Shown: positions 40,267 to 49,312, counted from the first letter of the stretch. The stretch: DNA of 64,000 nt from JBBRWO01 sp964388455 (GCA_964388455.1 CAYMAN010000003.1:1-64000), one strand, 5' to 3'. Made by a program: numbers and translations. Notes: generated from the sequence alone by a model not told the origin.

Positions 40267-42050
40267 TACGCATCACCCCCAGGGTCCGGCATCGCGCATG
40301 AGTTCGGTGTCTCCAGTTCGTCCCCGCCAATGAGCTGACTCGCAGCGATCTCCGCATACAGGCAGCAGCGCTCCAGCAGTTCCTCGTGGGTGCCGGAATC
40401 GACCACGCGTCCGGCGTCCATCACCAGGATCTGATCAGCGCGTTTCGCCGTGGTCAGGCGTTGTGCGATCACAATAGTCGTGCGACCGCCCATGAGTGCG
40501 TCAAGACGCTCACGAATAGCGGCCTCGGTTGTCGAGTCGACGGACGAGGTCGAGTCATCCATGACGAGGATGGCCGGGTCGATGAGCAGCGCCCGCGCGA
40601 TTGCGATTCGCTGTCGCTGCCCGCCCGAGAGCTTCACTCCTCGTTCGCCGACACGCGTGTGGTATCCGTCCGGAAGCGCGCGGATGAACTCATCGGCCAT
40701 CGCATCGCTCGCTGCCGCTTCCACCTCTGAGTCGCTGGCATTTGGTCGCCCGTACGCGATGTTCTCGCGCACTGTGCCGGAGAAGAGCACGCTGTCTTGC
40801 ATCACAAAGCCGATCTGGCCACGCAACGCAGCGAGTCCGGCCTGGCGAACGTCGAGCCCGTCTACAGTGACACAGCCGGATGTGACGTCGTAGAAGCGCG
40901 GAATCAGATTCACGAGCGAGGTCTTTCCGGAGCCAGTGGAACCTACTACTGCAACCATCGTGCGGGCCGCGATGTGGGCATCGACACCACTGAGCACCTC
41001 GTGATCGGAACCGGGGTATCGCAGATGCACGTCGACGAACTCGATTCCGCCGGAGAGCCTCGGAATCGCGACGGGGTCGGGGTTCTCGGTGAGATCGATC
41101 GGGGCGTCAAGAATCTCGAAGAGACGGTCGGCGGAGGCCCCCGCTTTGGCTATTTGCTGCGCCCCGAACCCGAGCACGAACAAAGGTTGGAGCAGCAGGA
41201 ACAGGTAGCTTGTGAACGCCACGAGCTCACCCACGGTCAGCGTGCCCGTGATGATCTGGCGCGCCCCAATCCACGTCACGAGAGCCACGCCGATGGTTCC
41301 GATGCTGAACATCAAGGGAAAGGCATTCGCGACGGTGCGCCGCACGATGAGACCCTGCTCAAGGAGTGAGCGGTTCGCGGTGTCGTATCGGCTGCTCTCG
41401 TACGATTCTCGCGCAAAGGCTCTCACCACGCGTGCACCGGCGACGTTCTCTTGCAGCACCGTGTTCAGGGCCGCAAGCCGCTGCTGGCTCACCTTGAAGG
41501 TCGGTCCCAGGCGTCGCACGAAGATGACCAGCACAGCGACGGTCGCGGGAATGACGCTGAAAGCCACCAGAGCCAGTGCGACGTTCATTCTCAGCAGAAG
41601 GATGACCGCCCCCGCCAGCATCACCGCCGCCGAGACGATCTGGACCATCCCGCCGCCGAGGAAGTCGCGTACCTGGTCCACGTCGCTCGTCACCCGCGTG
41701 ATGAGCTGACCGGTCTGCGCCTGGTCGTGATAGGCAAATCCGAGTCGCTGCAGTTTGTCGAAGATCGCATCGCGCATCTCGAACGCGGAACCGTGACTCG
41801 CTCGTGCCGTGAAGTATCCCTGCAGGAAGGTGGCCAAGCCACCAGCTACCGCGACCGCGACCAGAGCCGCAGCGCCGGTATAGATGACGCGTGGATCATT
41901 GCCGACGATTCCCCCATCGATGATGCGTCGAAGAATCTGGGGACTCACGAGATCCGCTGCGGCAGAGGCCAGCACCGCCAGCACACCAAGGGATGCGAAG
42001 CGCCGATAGGTGCGAACGAACTTGAGCGAACGGAGCAACGACGACGACAC
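40266..42050 (-). CDS. ABC exporter subunit with degenerate ATPase site
   Basis: First half of the exporter, 594 residues: transmembrane domain about 15-310, then ATPase. Seen: Walker A GSTGSGKTSLV, Q-loop GFVMQDSVLFSGTVRENIAYG, signature LSGGQRQRIAIA. Odd: Walker B reads VMDDSTSSVD, so the catalytic Glu is Asp, and the switch loop reads VIAQRLTT, so the usual His is Gln. Heterodimeric exporters such as TM287/288 and BmrCD also pair one degenerate with one intact site. GTG start with GGGAG upstream. Transcribed before its partner; PadR lies downstream. Confidence 0.94.
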   Translation of the reverse strand: MSSSLLRSLKFVRTYRRFASLGVLAVLASAAADLVSPQILRRIIDGGIVGNDPRVIYTGAAALVAVAVAGGLATFLQGYFTARASHGSAFEMRDAIFDKLQRLGFAYHDQAQTGQLITRVTSDVDQVRDFLGGGMVQIVSAAVMLAGAVILLLRMNVALALVAFSVIPATVAVLVIFVRRLGPTFKVSQQRLAALNTVLQENVAGARVVRAFARESYESSRYDTANRSLLEQGLIVRRTVANAFPLMFSIGTIGVALVTWIGARQIITGTLTVGELVAFTSYLFLLLQPLFVLGFGAQQIAKAGASADRLFEILDAPIDLTENPDPVAIPRLSGGIEFVDVHLRYPGSDHEVLSGVDAHIAARTMVAVVGSTGSGKTSLVNLIPRFYDVTSGCVTVDGLDVRQAGLAALRGQIGFVMQDSVLFSGTVRENIAYGRPNASDSEVEAAASDAMADEFIRALPDGYHTRVGERGVKLSGGQRQRIAIARALLIDPAILVMDDSTSSVDSTTEAAIRERLDALMGGRTTIVIAQRLTTAKRADQILVMDAGRVVDSGTHEELLERCCLYAEIAASQLIGGDELETPNSCAMPDPGGDA

Positions 42051-42100
42051 ACAGGCTCCCGAGGCTGGTGGTGAAGTGTTTCAGATTCTACTCCAGACAC

Positions 42101-42134
42101 GAAGAAACCCGGCTCTGCCAAACCGGGCTTCTTC
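42101..42134 (-). terminator. Terminator between SHOCT gene and ABC operon
   Basis: GAAGAAACCCGG pairs with CCGGGCTTCTTC (one mismatch) around a 10-nt loop. Read on the minus strand it follows the SHOCT gene by 55 nt and ends in a T-rich arm. Confidence 0.65.
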
Positions 42135-42189
42135 GCACAAGGAGGGGAGGAAAAGTGCGCCGAGGGGGATCGGCGCGCGTGTCAGCGGG

Positions 42190-42402
42190 TTAGCGCCTGA
42201 GGATGGCCAGCATGCGGCAGTACTCCTCGGCGGTGATCTCGGCCTGGGCGTAGCGTCGGGCGAGGATGCGCTCGGCTTCGTCCAGAGGAGATCCGGGGTA
42301 TGTGGGTCCTGACGTCACGGTCGCGTACGCGCCGCCGTTACGGGTCAGGAGCAAGATCAGAGCGGTGGCGCCCAGAACTGCCGCGATGAATGCGATGCCC
42401 AT
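42190..42402 (-). CDS. SHOCT-domain small membrane protein
   Basis: 70 residues. Seen: an N-terminal hydrophobic segment MGIAFIAAVLGATALILLL, a short linker, and C-terminal SHOCT motif AERILARRYAQAEITAEEYCRML at about 44-66. SHOCT domains are short C-terminal helical pairs common in actinobacterial membrane proteins; function is unclear. The ATG at 42402 is supported by GGAGG (complement 42411-42415) with an 8-nt spacer. Confidence 0.85.
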   Translation of the reverse strand: MGIAFIAAVLGATALILLLTRNGGAYATVTSGPTYPGSPLDEAERILARRYAQAEITAEEYCRMLAILRR

Positions 42403-42546
42403 GGTGTCCACCTCCGGCGACGATCGGGGTCAGGGTTCGTTGTCGCTTGAGGTGAGTATGGTCGGGGGTCGCGAAGCAGGAATGAACCTGATGTGTAGAA
42501 GCTATGTGTCAGATGCGGAACAGCGCAGGGCGATATCACTGGCGCG

Positions 42547-43548
42547 TCAGACCTCGCTGGGGACCGGTTCCAGTAGCGGCTCCTCGGCCAGTAGTTGATC
42601 ACGTGAGCTGGTGGGTAGCTTGCGCGGCGGGAGGGTCGGCGCGGTGGTGGTGAGCGCGACGCCGCTGATGATCACGATCATGCCGAGGAGCGTAGGAAGC
42701 GTGATGGGCTCGGGGGTGTCGAGCAGACCGATCATCCCGGCTGCCCAACCGGCGAAGACGGCGATCGCCGGGTTCACGAAGGCATACGTCATCACTTTGC
42801 TCGCAGGCAGGTGGGTGAGTGCGTAGGTGAACGCCGTGAACGCGATGGCGCTGCCGAACACCACCAGGTACACGAGCGCACCGAGTCCGCGTGCGTCGAG
42901 TACAAACGTCGACCATTCGCCGAGTACGGTACCGATCACCAGCAGCACGACTCCGGCCGCGAGCATCTCATAAGCCGTGATCACCATGTTGTCGGCCGAG
43001 GTCGGGTTGCGTTTGCTGTAGATGGTGCCGCTCGTCCAGAGCCACGTGCCGACGATCTGGATACTGATGCCGAGCAGCTCCTCGGCGCCGGTCGTCACGC
43101 CGATCAGGCGCGGGTACAGCAGGATCCCCAGACCGGCGAAGCCGATCGCCAGGCCGAGCCACCCCAGTCTGCCGGGACGCTGCATGTCGGGGATAGCGGA
43201 TTCAGCGAGCGCGATCCACAGCGGAATCAGCGCGACCACGAGCGCCGAGATACCCGAGGGCACGTGTTGCTCGGCGAGGAAGGTGAAGTACTGACCGCCC
43301 ACGATGAGCAGAATGCCGGCAATCACTGAAATGCGCAGGTCACGAATGCTGATCTTGATCGCGGAGCCACGCCACAGGGCGATGCCGAACATGATCGCGG
43401 CCGCCGGGATCTGGCGTACCCCGGCGAACAAAGCAGGAGGGAGTCCGGCATCGAGGCCGACCTTGATCGCCAGGTAAGTGGTGCCCCACACGACGTAAAG
43501 CACCAGCATCGCGATGACGACTTTGGCACGCTCGGATACGGCTGGCAC
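42547..43548 (-). CDS. EamA/DMT-family transporter
   Basis: Drug/metabolite exporter of 333 residues, ten hydrophobic segments in two repeats. Seen: VWGTTYLAIKVGLDAGLPPALFAGVRQIPA at the start, split over the first two helices, ALIPLWIALAESA at the end of repeat one, and KVMTYAFVNPAIAVFAGW for repeat two. The GTG start lacks an ideal ribosome site. Divergent from the NUDIX gene; substrate unknown, amino-acid or metabolite export being usual for the family. Confidence 0.9.
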   Translation of the reverse strand: MPAVSERAKVVIAMLVLYVVWGTTYLAIKVGLDAGLPPALFAGVRQIPAAAIMFGIALWRGSAIKISIRDLRISVIAGILLIVGGQYFTFLAEQHVPSGISALVVALIPLWIALAESAIPDMQRPGRLGWLGLAIGFAGLGILLYPRLIGVTTGAEELLGISIQIVGTWLWTSGTIYSKRNPTSADNMVITAYEMLAAGVVLLVIGTVLGEWSTFVLDARGLGALVYLVVFGSAIAFTAFTYALTHLPASKVMTYAFVNPAIAVFAGWAAGMIGLLDTPEPITLPTLLGMIVIISGVALTTTAPTLPPRKLPTSSRDQLLAEEPLLEPVPSEV

Positions 43549-43638
43549 GTGCGGATACCCCCTCAGGTGTGTGGTTCTCGGCCGGCGATGGGTTGCTGGC
43601 GACCGTGAACGGTACCTTATCAGGGTACACTGTTCACC

Positions 43639-44085
43639 ATGACCAGCTACACCTACGACTACCCGCGTCCCACGTTCACCTGCGACACCGTCGTGTTCGC
43701 CGGGCCTGCCCGCGCGCGCAAGGTGCTGCTCATCCAGCGTGGCGCCGAGCCGTTTGTGGGTTGTTGGGCGCTGCCAGGCGGCTTCATCGACGAAGGCGAG
43801 CGCCCGGTAGAGGCTGCTCGACGTGAGCTCGCCGAGGAGACCGGTCTCATCTGGGAGGGTCCGCTCGTTCCCGTAGGCGCGTTCGGCGATCCGGGTCGCG
43901 ATCCGCGAGGCTGGAATGTCAGCGCCGTGTATCTGGCCGAAATAGGTCTTGAGACGCCGACGGTTGTCGGTGGGGACGACGCGGTTGCGGCCGCGTGGTA
44001 CTTCGCCGACGAGCTACCCGAGAACCTTGCATTCGATCACGCCGAGATCATCACCGCAGCACTCTGGCGGCTCGGCAGCCTGTAG
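43639..44085 (+). CDS. NUDIX hydrolase
   Basis: Hydrolyses a nucleoside-diphosphate derivative, 148 residues. Seen: the complete Nudix box at about 47-70, GGFIDEGERPVEAARRELAEETG, with both metal-binding Glu pairs. VGAFGDPGRDPRGWNVSAVYLAEI after it resembles ADP-ribose pyrophosphatases. It stands divergent from the EamA gene and 114 nt before metH; a small hairpin, GCGGTGGG/CCCACTGC, follows its stop and may terminate it. Substrate not determined. Confidence 0.93.
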   Translation: MTSYTYDYPRPTFTCDTVVFAGPARARKVLLIQRGAEPFVGCWALPGGFIDEGERPVEAARRELAEETGLIWEGPLVPVGAFGDPGRDPRGWNVSAVYLAEIGLETPTVVGGDDAVAAAWYFADELPENLAFDHAEIITAALWRLGSL

Positions 44086-44199
44086 CGGGCGGTGGGTCGC
44101 CCACTGCTCGCGTTAAGCTTCTCTGACCACGCTCCACGGACCACGAAAGACTTACAGACCGCGTTGGCGCGCAGGCGTCGCGCTCGAAAGGATCGGAAC

Positions 44200-46656
44200 A
44201 TGCCCGACATCAAGATGAGGCTTGGCCGAGACGTTCTCGTCATCGAGGGTGCCATGGGCACCATGCTGCACCGCGCCGGGCTCCCTGCCGGCGAGTGCCC
44301 GGAGCTGCTCAACATCACCGCCCCGGAGATGGTGGGACAGGTCCACAAGCTCTATGCGCTCGCCGGTGCCGACTGCTGCGTGACCAACACCTTCGGCGGC
44401 ACCGCACCCAAGCTCGCCGAGTACGGCATGGGCGACCGCGTCGAGGAGTTCAACCGCGCGGGCGTTCGCATCGCAAAGCGCGACGGCGCCCCTCACGTGC
44501 TGGCGGACGTTGGGCCGACCGGGCTCGTGATGCAGCCGCTCGGGACGGCGACGTTCGACGAGGTGTTCTCGGCGTTCGCGGAGCAGGTCGCGGCACTCGC
44601 GGCCGAGAACCCCGACGCCATCCTCATCGAGACCATGACCGATATCGCGGAAGCTCGGTGCGCAGTGCTCGCCGCGCGCAGTGTGTGTGACCTGCCGGTC
44701 TTCGTGACCTGCACGTTTGGACTGTCTGGTCGCATGGACCTTTCGGGTACCGATCCGGAGACGGCCGCTGTGGTGCTCGAGGCCGCAGGCGCCGACGCCG
44801 TCGGGATGAACTGCGGATTGGGACCGGAGCAGATGCTGCCGCTTCTTGAGCGGATGGCGAGTGCGACCGAGCTGCCGCTGGTGGTGCAGCCCAACGCAGG
44901 GCTGCCTACGCTCGATCGTGATGGCATCACCGTCTTCCCTGGTACGCCGAATGAGATGGGCGCTGCTGCGGACGCGTTCCGTGCGGTCGGTGCGGCCGCC
45001 GTGGGGTCGTGTTGCGGGTCGACGCCGGTCTACACCGGCGCCATCGTCGACGCTGTCGCCGACAAGGACTGCGTCGAGATCGCGGGTCGCGGGTACCGTG
45101 CGACCGCGCTTGCGGGACCGCGCCGCGTCGTTGCGCTTGGCGCGGGAGCGCCGATCCGCGTGATCGGTGAGCGCATCAATCCGACCGGCAAGCCACTGCT
45201 GGCCGAGGAGCTTCGTCACGGTGCGATGAGCATCGTCCGCTCGTTCGCGGCGGAGCAGGAAGCTGCTGGAGCCGATCTACTGGACGTCAATGTAGGGGCC
45301 GCCGGCGTCGATGCCGTCGTGGCGTTGCCCGCAGCTGTGCTCGCACTGGTGGGCACCACCGAGCTGCCGCTGGTGCTCGACACCACGGACCCCGTCGCGC
45401 TCGAAGCGGCGTTGCGCGTGTATCCCGGCCGGGCGCTGATCAACAGCGTCAATGGCGACCCTGAGTCGATCGCCAGCGTACTGCCGCTTGCGGCTCGCTA
45501 CGGCGCTGCAGTCGTCGTGCTCGCTCTCGACGACGCGGGCATCCCGTCGGACTCGGCGGGTCGCCTGGCGATCGTGGAGCGCGTGCGCAAGGCCGCGCAT
45601 CTGGCGGGACTGCGCGACAGCGACCTGATCGTAGACTCGCTGGTCATGACCGCAGCCACTGACGCCGCGGCGCCGCGTGTCACGGCAGGTGCGGTCGCGG
45701 CCGCGCACTCCGCTGGTCTGGCGACCATTCTCGGCGTGAGCAATGTGAGTCACGGACTTCCTCGGCGACCACTGCTCAATGCGGCGTTCTTCGACGCCGC
45801 CGTCGCCAACGGACTCGACTCCGGCATCATCAACCCCAACGACCATGTCGTCATGGAAGCCGTGCGCATCGCCAATCAGGCGCGTGCGGCCGGGGTCGAA
45901 GCTGACGCACACGGCGAGGCGTGGAAGGCCTGGGACGCGGCGTACGCGAGCGCGCTCGAGGCCGCCGAGGCGGGTGCCGAGGCGCTCGTCGGAGAAGCCG
46001 CGGGCCCTGCCGAGAAGGTCGACCCGCGGGTTGCGCTCGAGACCGCCGTGCTGCGCGGTGACTCGGATGCCGCGCCTGCGCTGGTCGAAGCGGTGATCGC
46101 GGCCGGAACGCCGGCGACGGAGATCATTGGCAGCGTATTGACGCCGGCGATCCAGCGACTCGGTGACGCGTACGGTCGCGGCGAGGTGTTCCTGCCACAG
46201 ATGATGATCGCGGCCGACGCCATGAAGTCCGCGGTCGCCGCGGTCAAGACGCACCTACCCGCCGGCTCTGCCGACGAGAGCGAGGGCCGTGTGGTGTTCT
46301 GTACGGTCAAGGGCGACATCCACTCGATCGGCAAAGACATCTGCGTCTCGTTGCTGGAGAGCCAGGGCTTCGACGTCACCGACCTGGGAGTCGATGTGAC
46401 GGCGGAAGCGGTGCTGGATGCGGCCGCTGACGCGGACGCCGTGTGTCTCTCGGCACTGATGACCACGACGCTTCCGGCGATGAAAGCGACGGTGCTCGCT
46501 GTGCAGGAGTCGTCACCGGGCCTGCCGGTGTTCGTCGGCGGCGCCGTCGTCACGCCCGAGTGGGCTGATTCGATCGGTGCCGGGTACTCGGCGGATGCGC
46601 CGGGATGCGTCAACGCGGTGCGTGCGGCCGTGGTCGAAAGGCGTGAGGCCCGATGA
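44200..46656 (+). CDS. metH: Cobalamin-dependent methionine synthase without reactivation domain
   Basis: Moves a methyl group from methyl-THF via cob(I)alamin to homocysteine. 818 residues, about two thirds of E. coli MetH. Domains: homocysteine domain 1-290 with zinc cysteines in GMNCG and GSCCGSTP; pterin-binding barrel about 310-570 (GERINPTGKPLL, DVNVG); B12 cap about 600-690 and B12 Rossmann domain with GDIHSIGKDI (axial His) and the SxL/GGA loops. The AdoMet reactivation domain is absent, as in many anaerobes. The ATG at 44200 follows GAAAGGA; an earlier in-frame start gives a non-conserved Arg-rich leader. Coupled to metV. Confidence 0.95.
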   Translation: MPDIKMRLGRDVLVIEGAMGTMLHRAGLPAGECPELLNITAPEMVGQVHKLYALAGADCCVTNTFGGTAPKLAEYGMGDRVEEFNRAGVRIAKRDGAPHVLADVGPTGLVMQPLGTATFDEVFSAFAEQVAALAAENPDAILIETMTDIAEARCAVLAARSVCDLPVFVTCTFGLSGRMDLSGTDPETAAVVLEAAGADAVGMNCGLGPEQMLPLLERMASATELPLVVQPNAGLPTLDRDGITVFPGTPNEMGAAADAFRAVGAAAVGSCCGSTPVYTGAIVDAVADKDCVEIAGRGYRATALAGPRRVVALGAGAPIRVIGERINPTGKPLLAEELRHGAMSIVRSFAAEQEAAGADLLDVNVGAAGVDAVVALPAAVLALVGTTELPLVLDTTDPVALEAALRVYPGRALINSVNGDPESIASVLPLAARYGAAVVVLALDDAGIPSDSAGRLAIVERVRKAAHLAGLRDSDLIVDSLVMTAATDAAAPRVTAGAVAAAHSAGLATILGVSNVSHGLPRRPLLNAAFFDAAVANGLDSGIINPNDHVVMEAVRIANQARAAGVEADAHGEAWKAWDAAYASALEAAEAGAEALVGEAAGPAEKVDPRVALETAVLRGDSDAAPALVEAVIAAGTPATEIIGSVLTPAIQRLGDAYGRGEVFLPQMMIAADAMKSAVAAVKTHLPAGSADESEGRVVFCTVKGDIHSIGKDICVSLLESQGFDVTDLGVDVTAEAVLDAAADADAVCLSALMTTTLPAMKATVLAVQESSPGLPVFVGGAVVTPEWADSIGAGYSADAPGCVNAVRAAVVERREAR

Positions 46657-47429
46657 TCATCACCAAGCCACGTGATTGGGATCGCATCAAGGCGAACCTC
46701 ATCGAGATAGACGCGCAGGCGGTGTTCCTGATGGGCTGTGGCGAGTGTGCGACGGTCGCCAACACCGGTGGTGCCAAGGAGCTTGAAGAAGCGACCGTAC
46801 GCCTGGAGGCGGCGGGCTACACCGTGACCGGGAGCGTCGTGGGAACCGTTGGCTGCCACTCGGGTGGAACCCGGCTCGAGACCCGCAAGCACAAGGCCGA
46901 GATCGATGCTGCCGATGCGGTCATCGTCCTTGCATGCGGAGCAGGAGTGCAGACCACCGCGGACGCAATCAACAAACCGGTGTACCCGGGACTCGAAAGC
47001 ATGTTCCTCGGCAACGTGATTCGGCACGGTGTCTTCGAGGAGCGATGCCAGATGTGTGGCGACTGCGTTCTCGACAAGACCGCCGGGATCTGTGCTGTGA
47101 CGACCTGCCCCAAGGGCCTGCTCAACGGCCCGTGCGGCGGCATGTGGGACGGCAAGTGCGAGGTGCTGACCGACCGCGACTGCGTGCACGTGAAGATCAG
47201 GCAGCGACTCGCCGAGCAGGGACGGAGTCGGGTTAAGGCGATCCCCGCCAAGGACTTCTCGGCGAAGCTTAAGCCGGGGAGCGTTAACATGCGTGGAGAG
47301 CGGCGCAGCTCCGGGGCGGCTGATTCGGCGCAGAGTTCGCGCCTGCATAGGCCACCCTACGCTACACCGCTCTCCACGCATGCTCAAGAACCCGACCCAA
47401 GTTCGAGGACCGAGGAGGATGCCTCGTGA
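46653..47429 (+). CDS. metV: MetV-like partner of methylenetetrahydrofolate reductase
   Basis: Zinc/Fe-S protein of the MTHFR_C (MetV) family, required with MetF in acetogens and other anaerobes; 258 residues. Seen: FLMGCGECATVANTGG at about 26-41, VGTVGCHSGG, and a C-terminal cysteine cluster CQMCGDCVLDKTAGICAVTTCPKG then NGPCGGMWDGKCEV. It accepts electrons for methyl-THF formation. Odd: after KLKPGSVN (about residue 214) a Ser/Arg/Pro-rich tail of some 45 residues is encoded by a 16-bp inverted repeat and its spacer, which looks inserted. Its start overlaps metH and its stop overlaps metF. Confidence 0.9.
   Translation: MIITKPRDWDRIKANLIEIDAQAVFLMGCGECATVANTGGAKELEEATVRLEAAGYTVTGSVVGTVGCHSGGTRLETRKHKAEIDAADAVIVLACGAGVQTTADAINKPVYPGLESMFLGNVIRHGVFEERCQMCGDCVLDKTAGICAVTTCPKGLLNGPCGGMWDGKCEVLTDRDCVHVKIRQRLAEQGRSRVKAIPAKDFSAKLKPGSVNMRGERRSSGAADSAQSSRLHRPPYATPLSTHAQEPDPSSRTEEDAS
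47288..47382. repeat. Perfect 16-bp inverted repeat inside the end of metV
   Basis: CATGCGTGGAGAGCGG (47288-47303) and its exact complement (47367-47382) enclose 63 nt. The unit lies entirely within the metV reading frame and codes for its unusual C-terminal tail. It may be a small palindromic insertion element or a structured mRNA segment before metF. Confidence 0.7.
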
Positions 47430-48304
47430 GCCGGCTTCGGGACATGCTTGATCGTGGGGAGTTTGTGATCACGGGGGAGGTGGCTCCTCCGCATGGGACT
47501 GATTACTCGGGGATGCTGGCTAGTGTGGAGAAGCTGTCGCCGTACTGTCATGCGGTGAACGTGACTGATAACCAGGGGGCTACGCTGCATTTGAGCTCGC
47601 TGGCCGCATCGCGGGTTGTGCTCGACCATGGCAACGGGTGCGAGCCGATCTTTCAGCAGACGTGCCGAGACAGGAACCGACTGGCGCTGCAGAGTGACTT
47701 GCTGGCGGCGTGGACGCTGGGGCTCGAGAACGTGCTGGTGGTCACGGGCGACGATCCTCGCGGCGGGGATCACCCCAAGGCCAAGGGCGTTTTCGACCTG
47801 GACTCCACGCAGCTCATCGAGGTCACGCGCAAGATGAACTCGGGCCTTGATATGAACGACACTGAGCTCTCGGGGGGCACCGACTTCTTCATCGGTGGTG
47901 CGCTGTTCCCAGAGGCTGAGCCGTGGGAGATCCAGTACGAGCGAGCGCTACAGAAGATCGACGCCGGCGTCACCTTCTTCCAGACGCAAGCCATGACCGA
48001 TCCCGAGAAGTTCGCGCGCGCCATCGACGACCTGCGCCCCACGGGAGCCAAGATCATCGCCGGCGTGCTGCTGCTCAAGAACCCGCGCGTCATCAAGTTC
48101 ATCAACGAGCGCCTCCCCGGTCTCATGATCCCCGAGCACATCTCCGACCGCATCGCGATGGCCGCGGACCCTCTCGAGGAGTCGATTCAGGTGGCAATTG
48201 AGCAGGTTCGCGAGCTGCGCGATATGGCGGATGGCGTACACATCATGCCCTTGGGCGCCGATGACGCCGTCGTGAGGATTTTGGCTGGCGCCGATCTGGC
48301 TTAG
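47426..48304 (+). CDS. metF: Methylenetetrahydrofolate reductase
   Basis: FAD-dependent reduction of 5,10-methylene-THF to methyl-THF, the methyl donor for MetH. 292 residues. Seen: FVITGEVAPPHGTD with the catalytic Glu, VNVTDNQ, HLSSL, CRDRNRLALQSD, VTGDDPRGGDHP for FAD, and TFFQTQAMTD. The GTG overlaps the metV stop (GTGA) and has GAGGAGG about 9 nt before it. Closes the metH-metV-metF unit. Codon use is more relaxed in the first 150 nt than in the rest. The 120 nt that follow hold no gene. Confidence 0.95.
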   Translation: MSRLRDMLDRGEFVITGEVAPPHGTDYSGMLASVEKLSPYCHAVNVTDNQGATLHLSSLAASRVVLDHGNGCEPIFQQTCRDRNRLALQSDLLAAWTLGLENVLVVTGDDPRGGDHPKAKGVFDLDSTQLIEVTRKMNSGLDMNDTELSGGTDFFIGGALFPEAEPWEIQYERALQKIDAGVTFFQTQAMTDPEKFARAIDDLRPTGAKIIAGVLLLKNPRVIKFINERLPGLMIPEHISDRIAMAADPLEESIQVAIEQVRELRDMADGVHIMPLGADDAVVRILAGADLA

Positions 48305-48426
48305 TCGGGGGACCCGCCGCGCGCGGCTGTCCGGTACAGCTCCGGCGTCTTACTCGGCGCGAAGGGCGCGCGCCTGCGCAGGTCGCCTGCGCTGCACTGG
48401 ACAGTCGCACTCTACGTCTTCGCGAG

Positions 48427-49068
48427 TTAGGCCTCTGGGTGTCCCAATAGGATCCGTATCGTTGCATGGGCCTCATGAGCAGCTGCAACCATTACGCGGG
48501 ACGCCAGAAGCGAGTGACCCTGTCTGACGTCGCTCTCGAGATCGCCTACTAAGTAGTAGTTGTCGATGAGGCGCTCGGTGACGACTGTGTTGGCGGAGTC
48601 GAACCCTGCTAGACCAGAGGCCCCCACTAACGGAATCTCGGGGTGCTCTCGCAGGAGGGTGTTGGCGATCATGGCCTTGACGTCGGCTCGGTCGACGGCT
48701 TCGATCACTACGTCGGCGGGGGAGACTAGGTCGACCAGATCCGCAGCAGTCACGCAGTGGTGGATGAGGTTGAGCTTTGCGTCCGGAGTGATGCGCAGGA
48801 GGGTCTCGGCGAGCGCCTCGGTCTTGGGACGACCGATCTGGTCGGCGAAGTAGAGCTGGCGGTTGAGGTTGCTTTGCTCGACGACGTCGAAGTCGATCAG
48901 GGTGAGCTCGCCAACGCCGCTTCTGAGCAGCATTGCGGCCGCGTTGCTGCCGAGGCCCCCGCAGCCGATGATCGCGACGTGAGCGGCCGCGAGGCGCGCT
49001 CTCAGGGCGAGGTCGTCGTTGGGTTCGAGAGGCTGTCGGCACAGGCGGCTGTCGGCCTCGGGGCTCAT
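48427..49068 (-). CDS. ThiF/MoeB-like adenylyltransferase (ThiF family 2)
   Basis: E1-like enzyme that adenylates the C-terminus of a MoaD/ThiS sulfur carrier. 213 residues, shorter than MoeB. Seen: ATP-binding IIGCGGLGSNAA at about 33-44, LIDFDVVEQSNLNRQ (the Arg finger and metal Asp) and VVIEAVDRADVKAM. The CxxC zinc pairs of MoeB are absent, as in the short ThiF-2 group. The start follows the MoaD-like gene by 4 nt, with GGAGG as ribosome site, so MoaD is the likely partner. A role in the tungsto/molybdopterin of the adjacent AOR is inferred from context. Confidence 0.9.
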   Translation of the reverse strand: MSPEADSRLCRQPLEPNDDLALRARLAAAHVAIIGCGGLGSNAAAMLLRSGVGELTLIDFDVVEQSNLNRQLYFADQIGRPKTEALAETLLRITPDAKLNLIHHCVTAADLVDLVSPADVVIEAVDRADVKAMIANTLLREHPEIPLVGASGLAGFDSANTVVTERLIDNYYLVGDLESDVRQGHSLLASRVMVAAAHEAHATIRILLGHPEA

Positions 49069-49072
49069 GCGC

Positions 49073-49312
49073 TCAGCCTCCGGCGACCGGCGGGAAGATC
49101 GCGAGCCGGTCGCCGTCGTGAAGCTCCGCGAGTTCCTCGGCGTGCGTGCCGTTGACGAAGACGATGCGCGGCTCGTCGGGTAGGCCGAGTGAGCTGATCA
49201 GGTCGGCCACGGTCGTGCCCTCGGCGAGGGTGAACGCGCGTGGAGAGCGACCACCGAGCCCGTCGGGCTGGTAGTCGGCCAAGTATGCGAAAAGGGCGAT
49301 GTCGACGTTCAT
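49073..49312 (-). CDS. moaD: MoaD/ThiS-like sulfur-carrier protein
   Basis: Ubiquitin-fold sulfur carrier, 79 residues. Seen: beta-grasp pattern with FAYLADY, the GTTVADLISSLGLP helix, VFVNGTHAEE and the terminal LAIFPPVAGG, whose Gly-Gly end is the thiocarboxylate site. It lies between the AOR gene and the ThiF-like enzyme that would activate it. ThiS cannot be fully excluded, but the FPPVAGG ending and AOR context favour the pterin pathway. Confidence 0.92.
   Translation of the reverse strand: MNVDIALFAYLADYQPDGLGGRSPRAFTLAEGTTVADLISSLGLPDEPRIVFVNGTHAEELAELHDGDRLAIFPPVAGG

Noticed and set aside
44086..44199. Cobalamin or SAM riboswitch before metH
   Set aside because: The 114-nt gap is too short for a cobalamin riboswitch and shows only one small hairpin.
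49222..49250. Second copy of the metV inverted-repeat arm in the moaD-like gene
   Set aside because: Only about 12 nt match, inside conserved coding sequence and without the inverted partner; probably chance.
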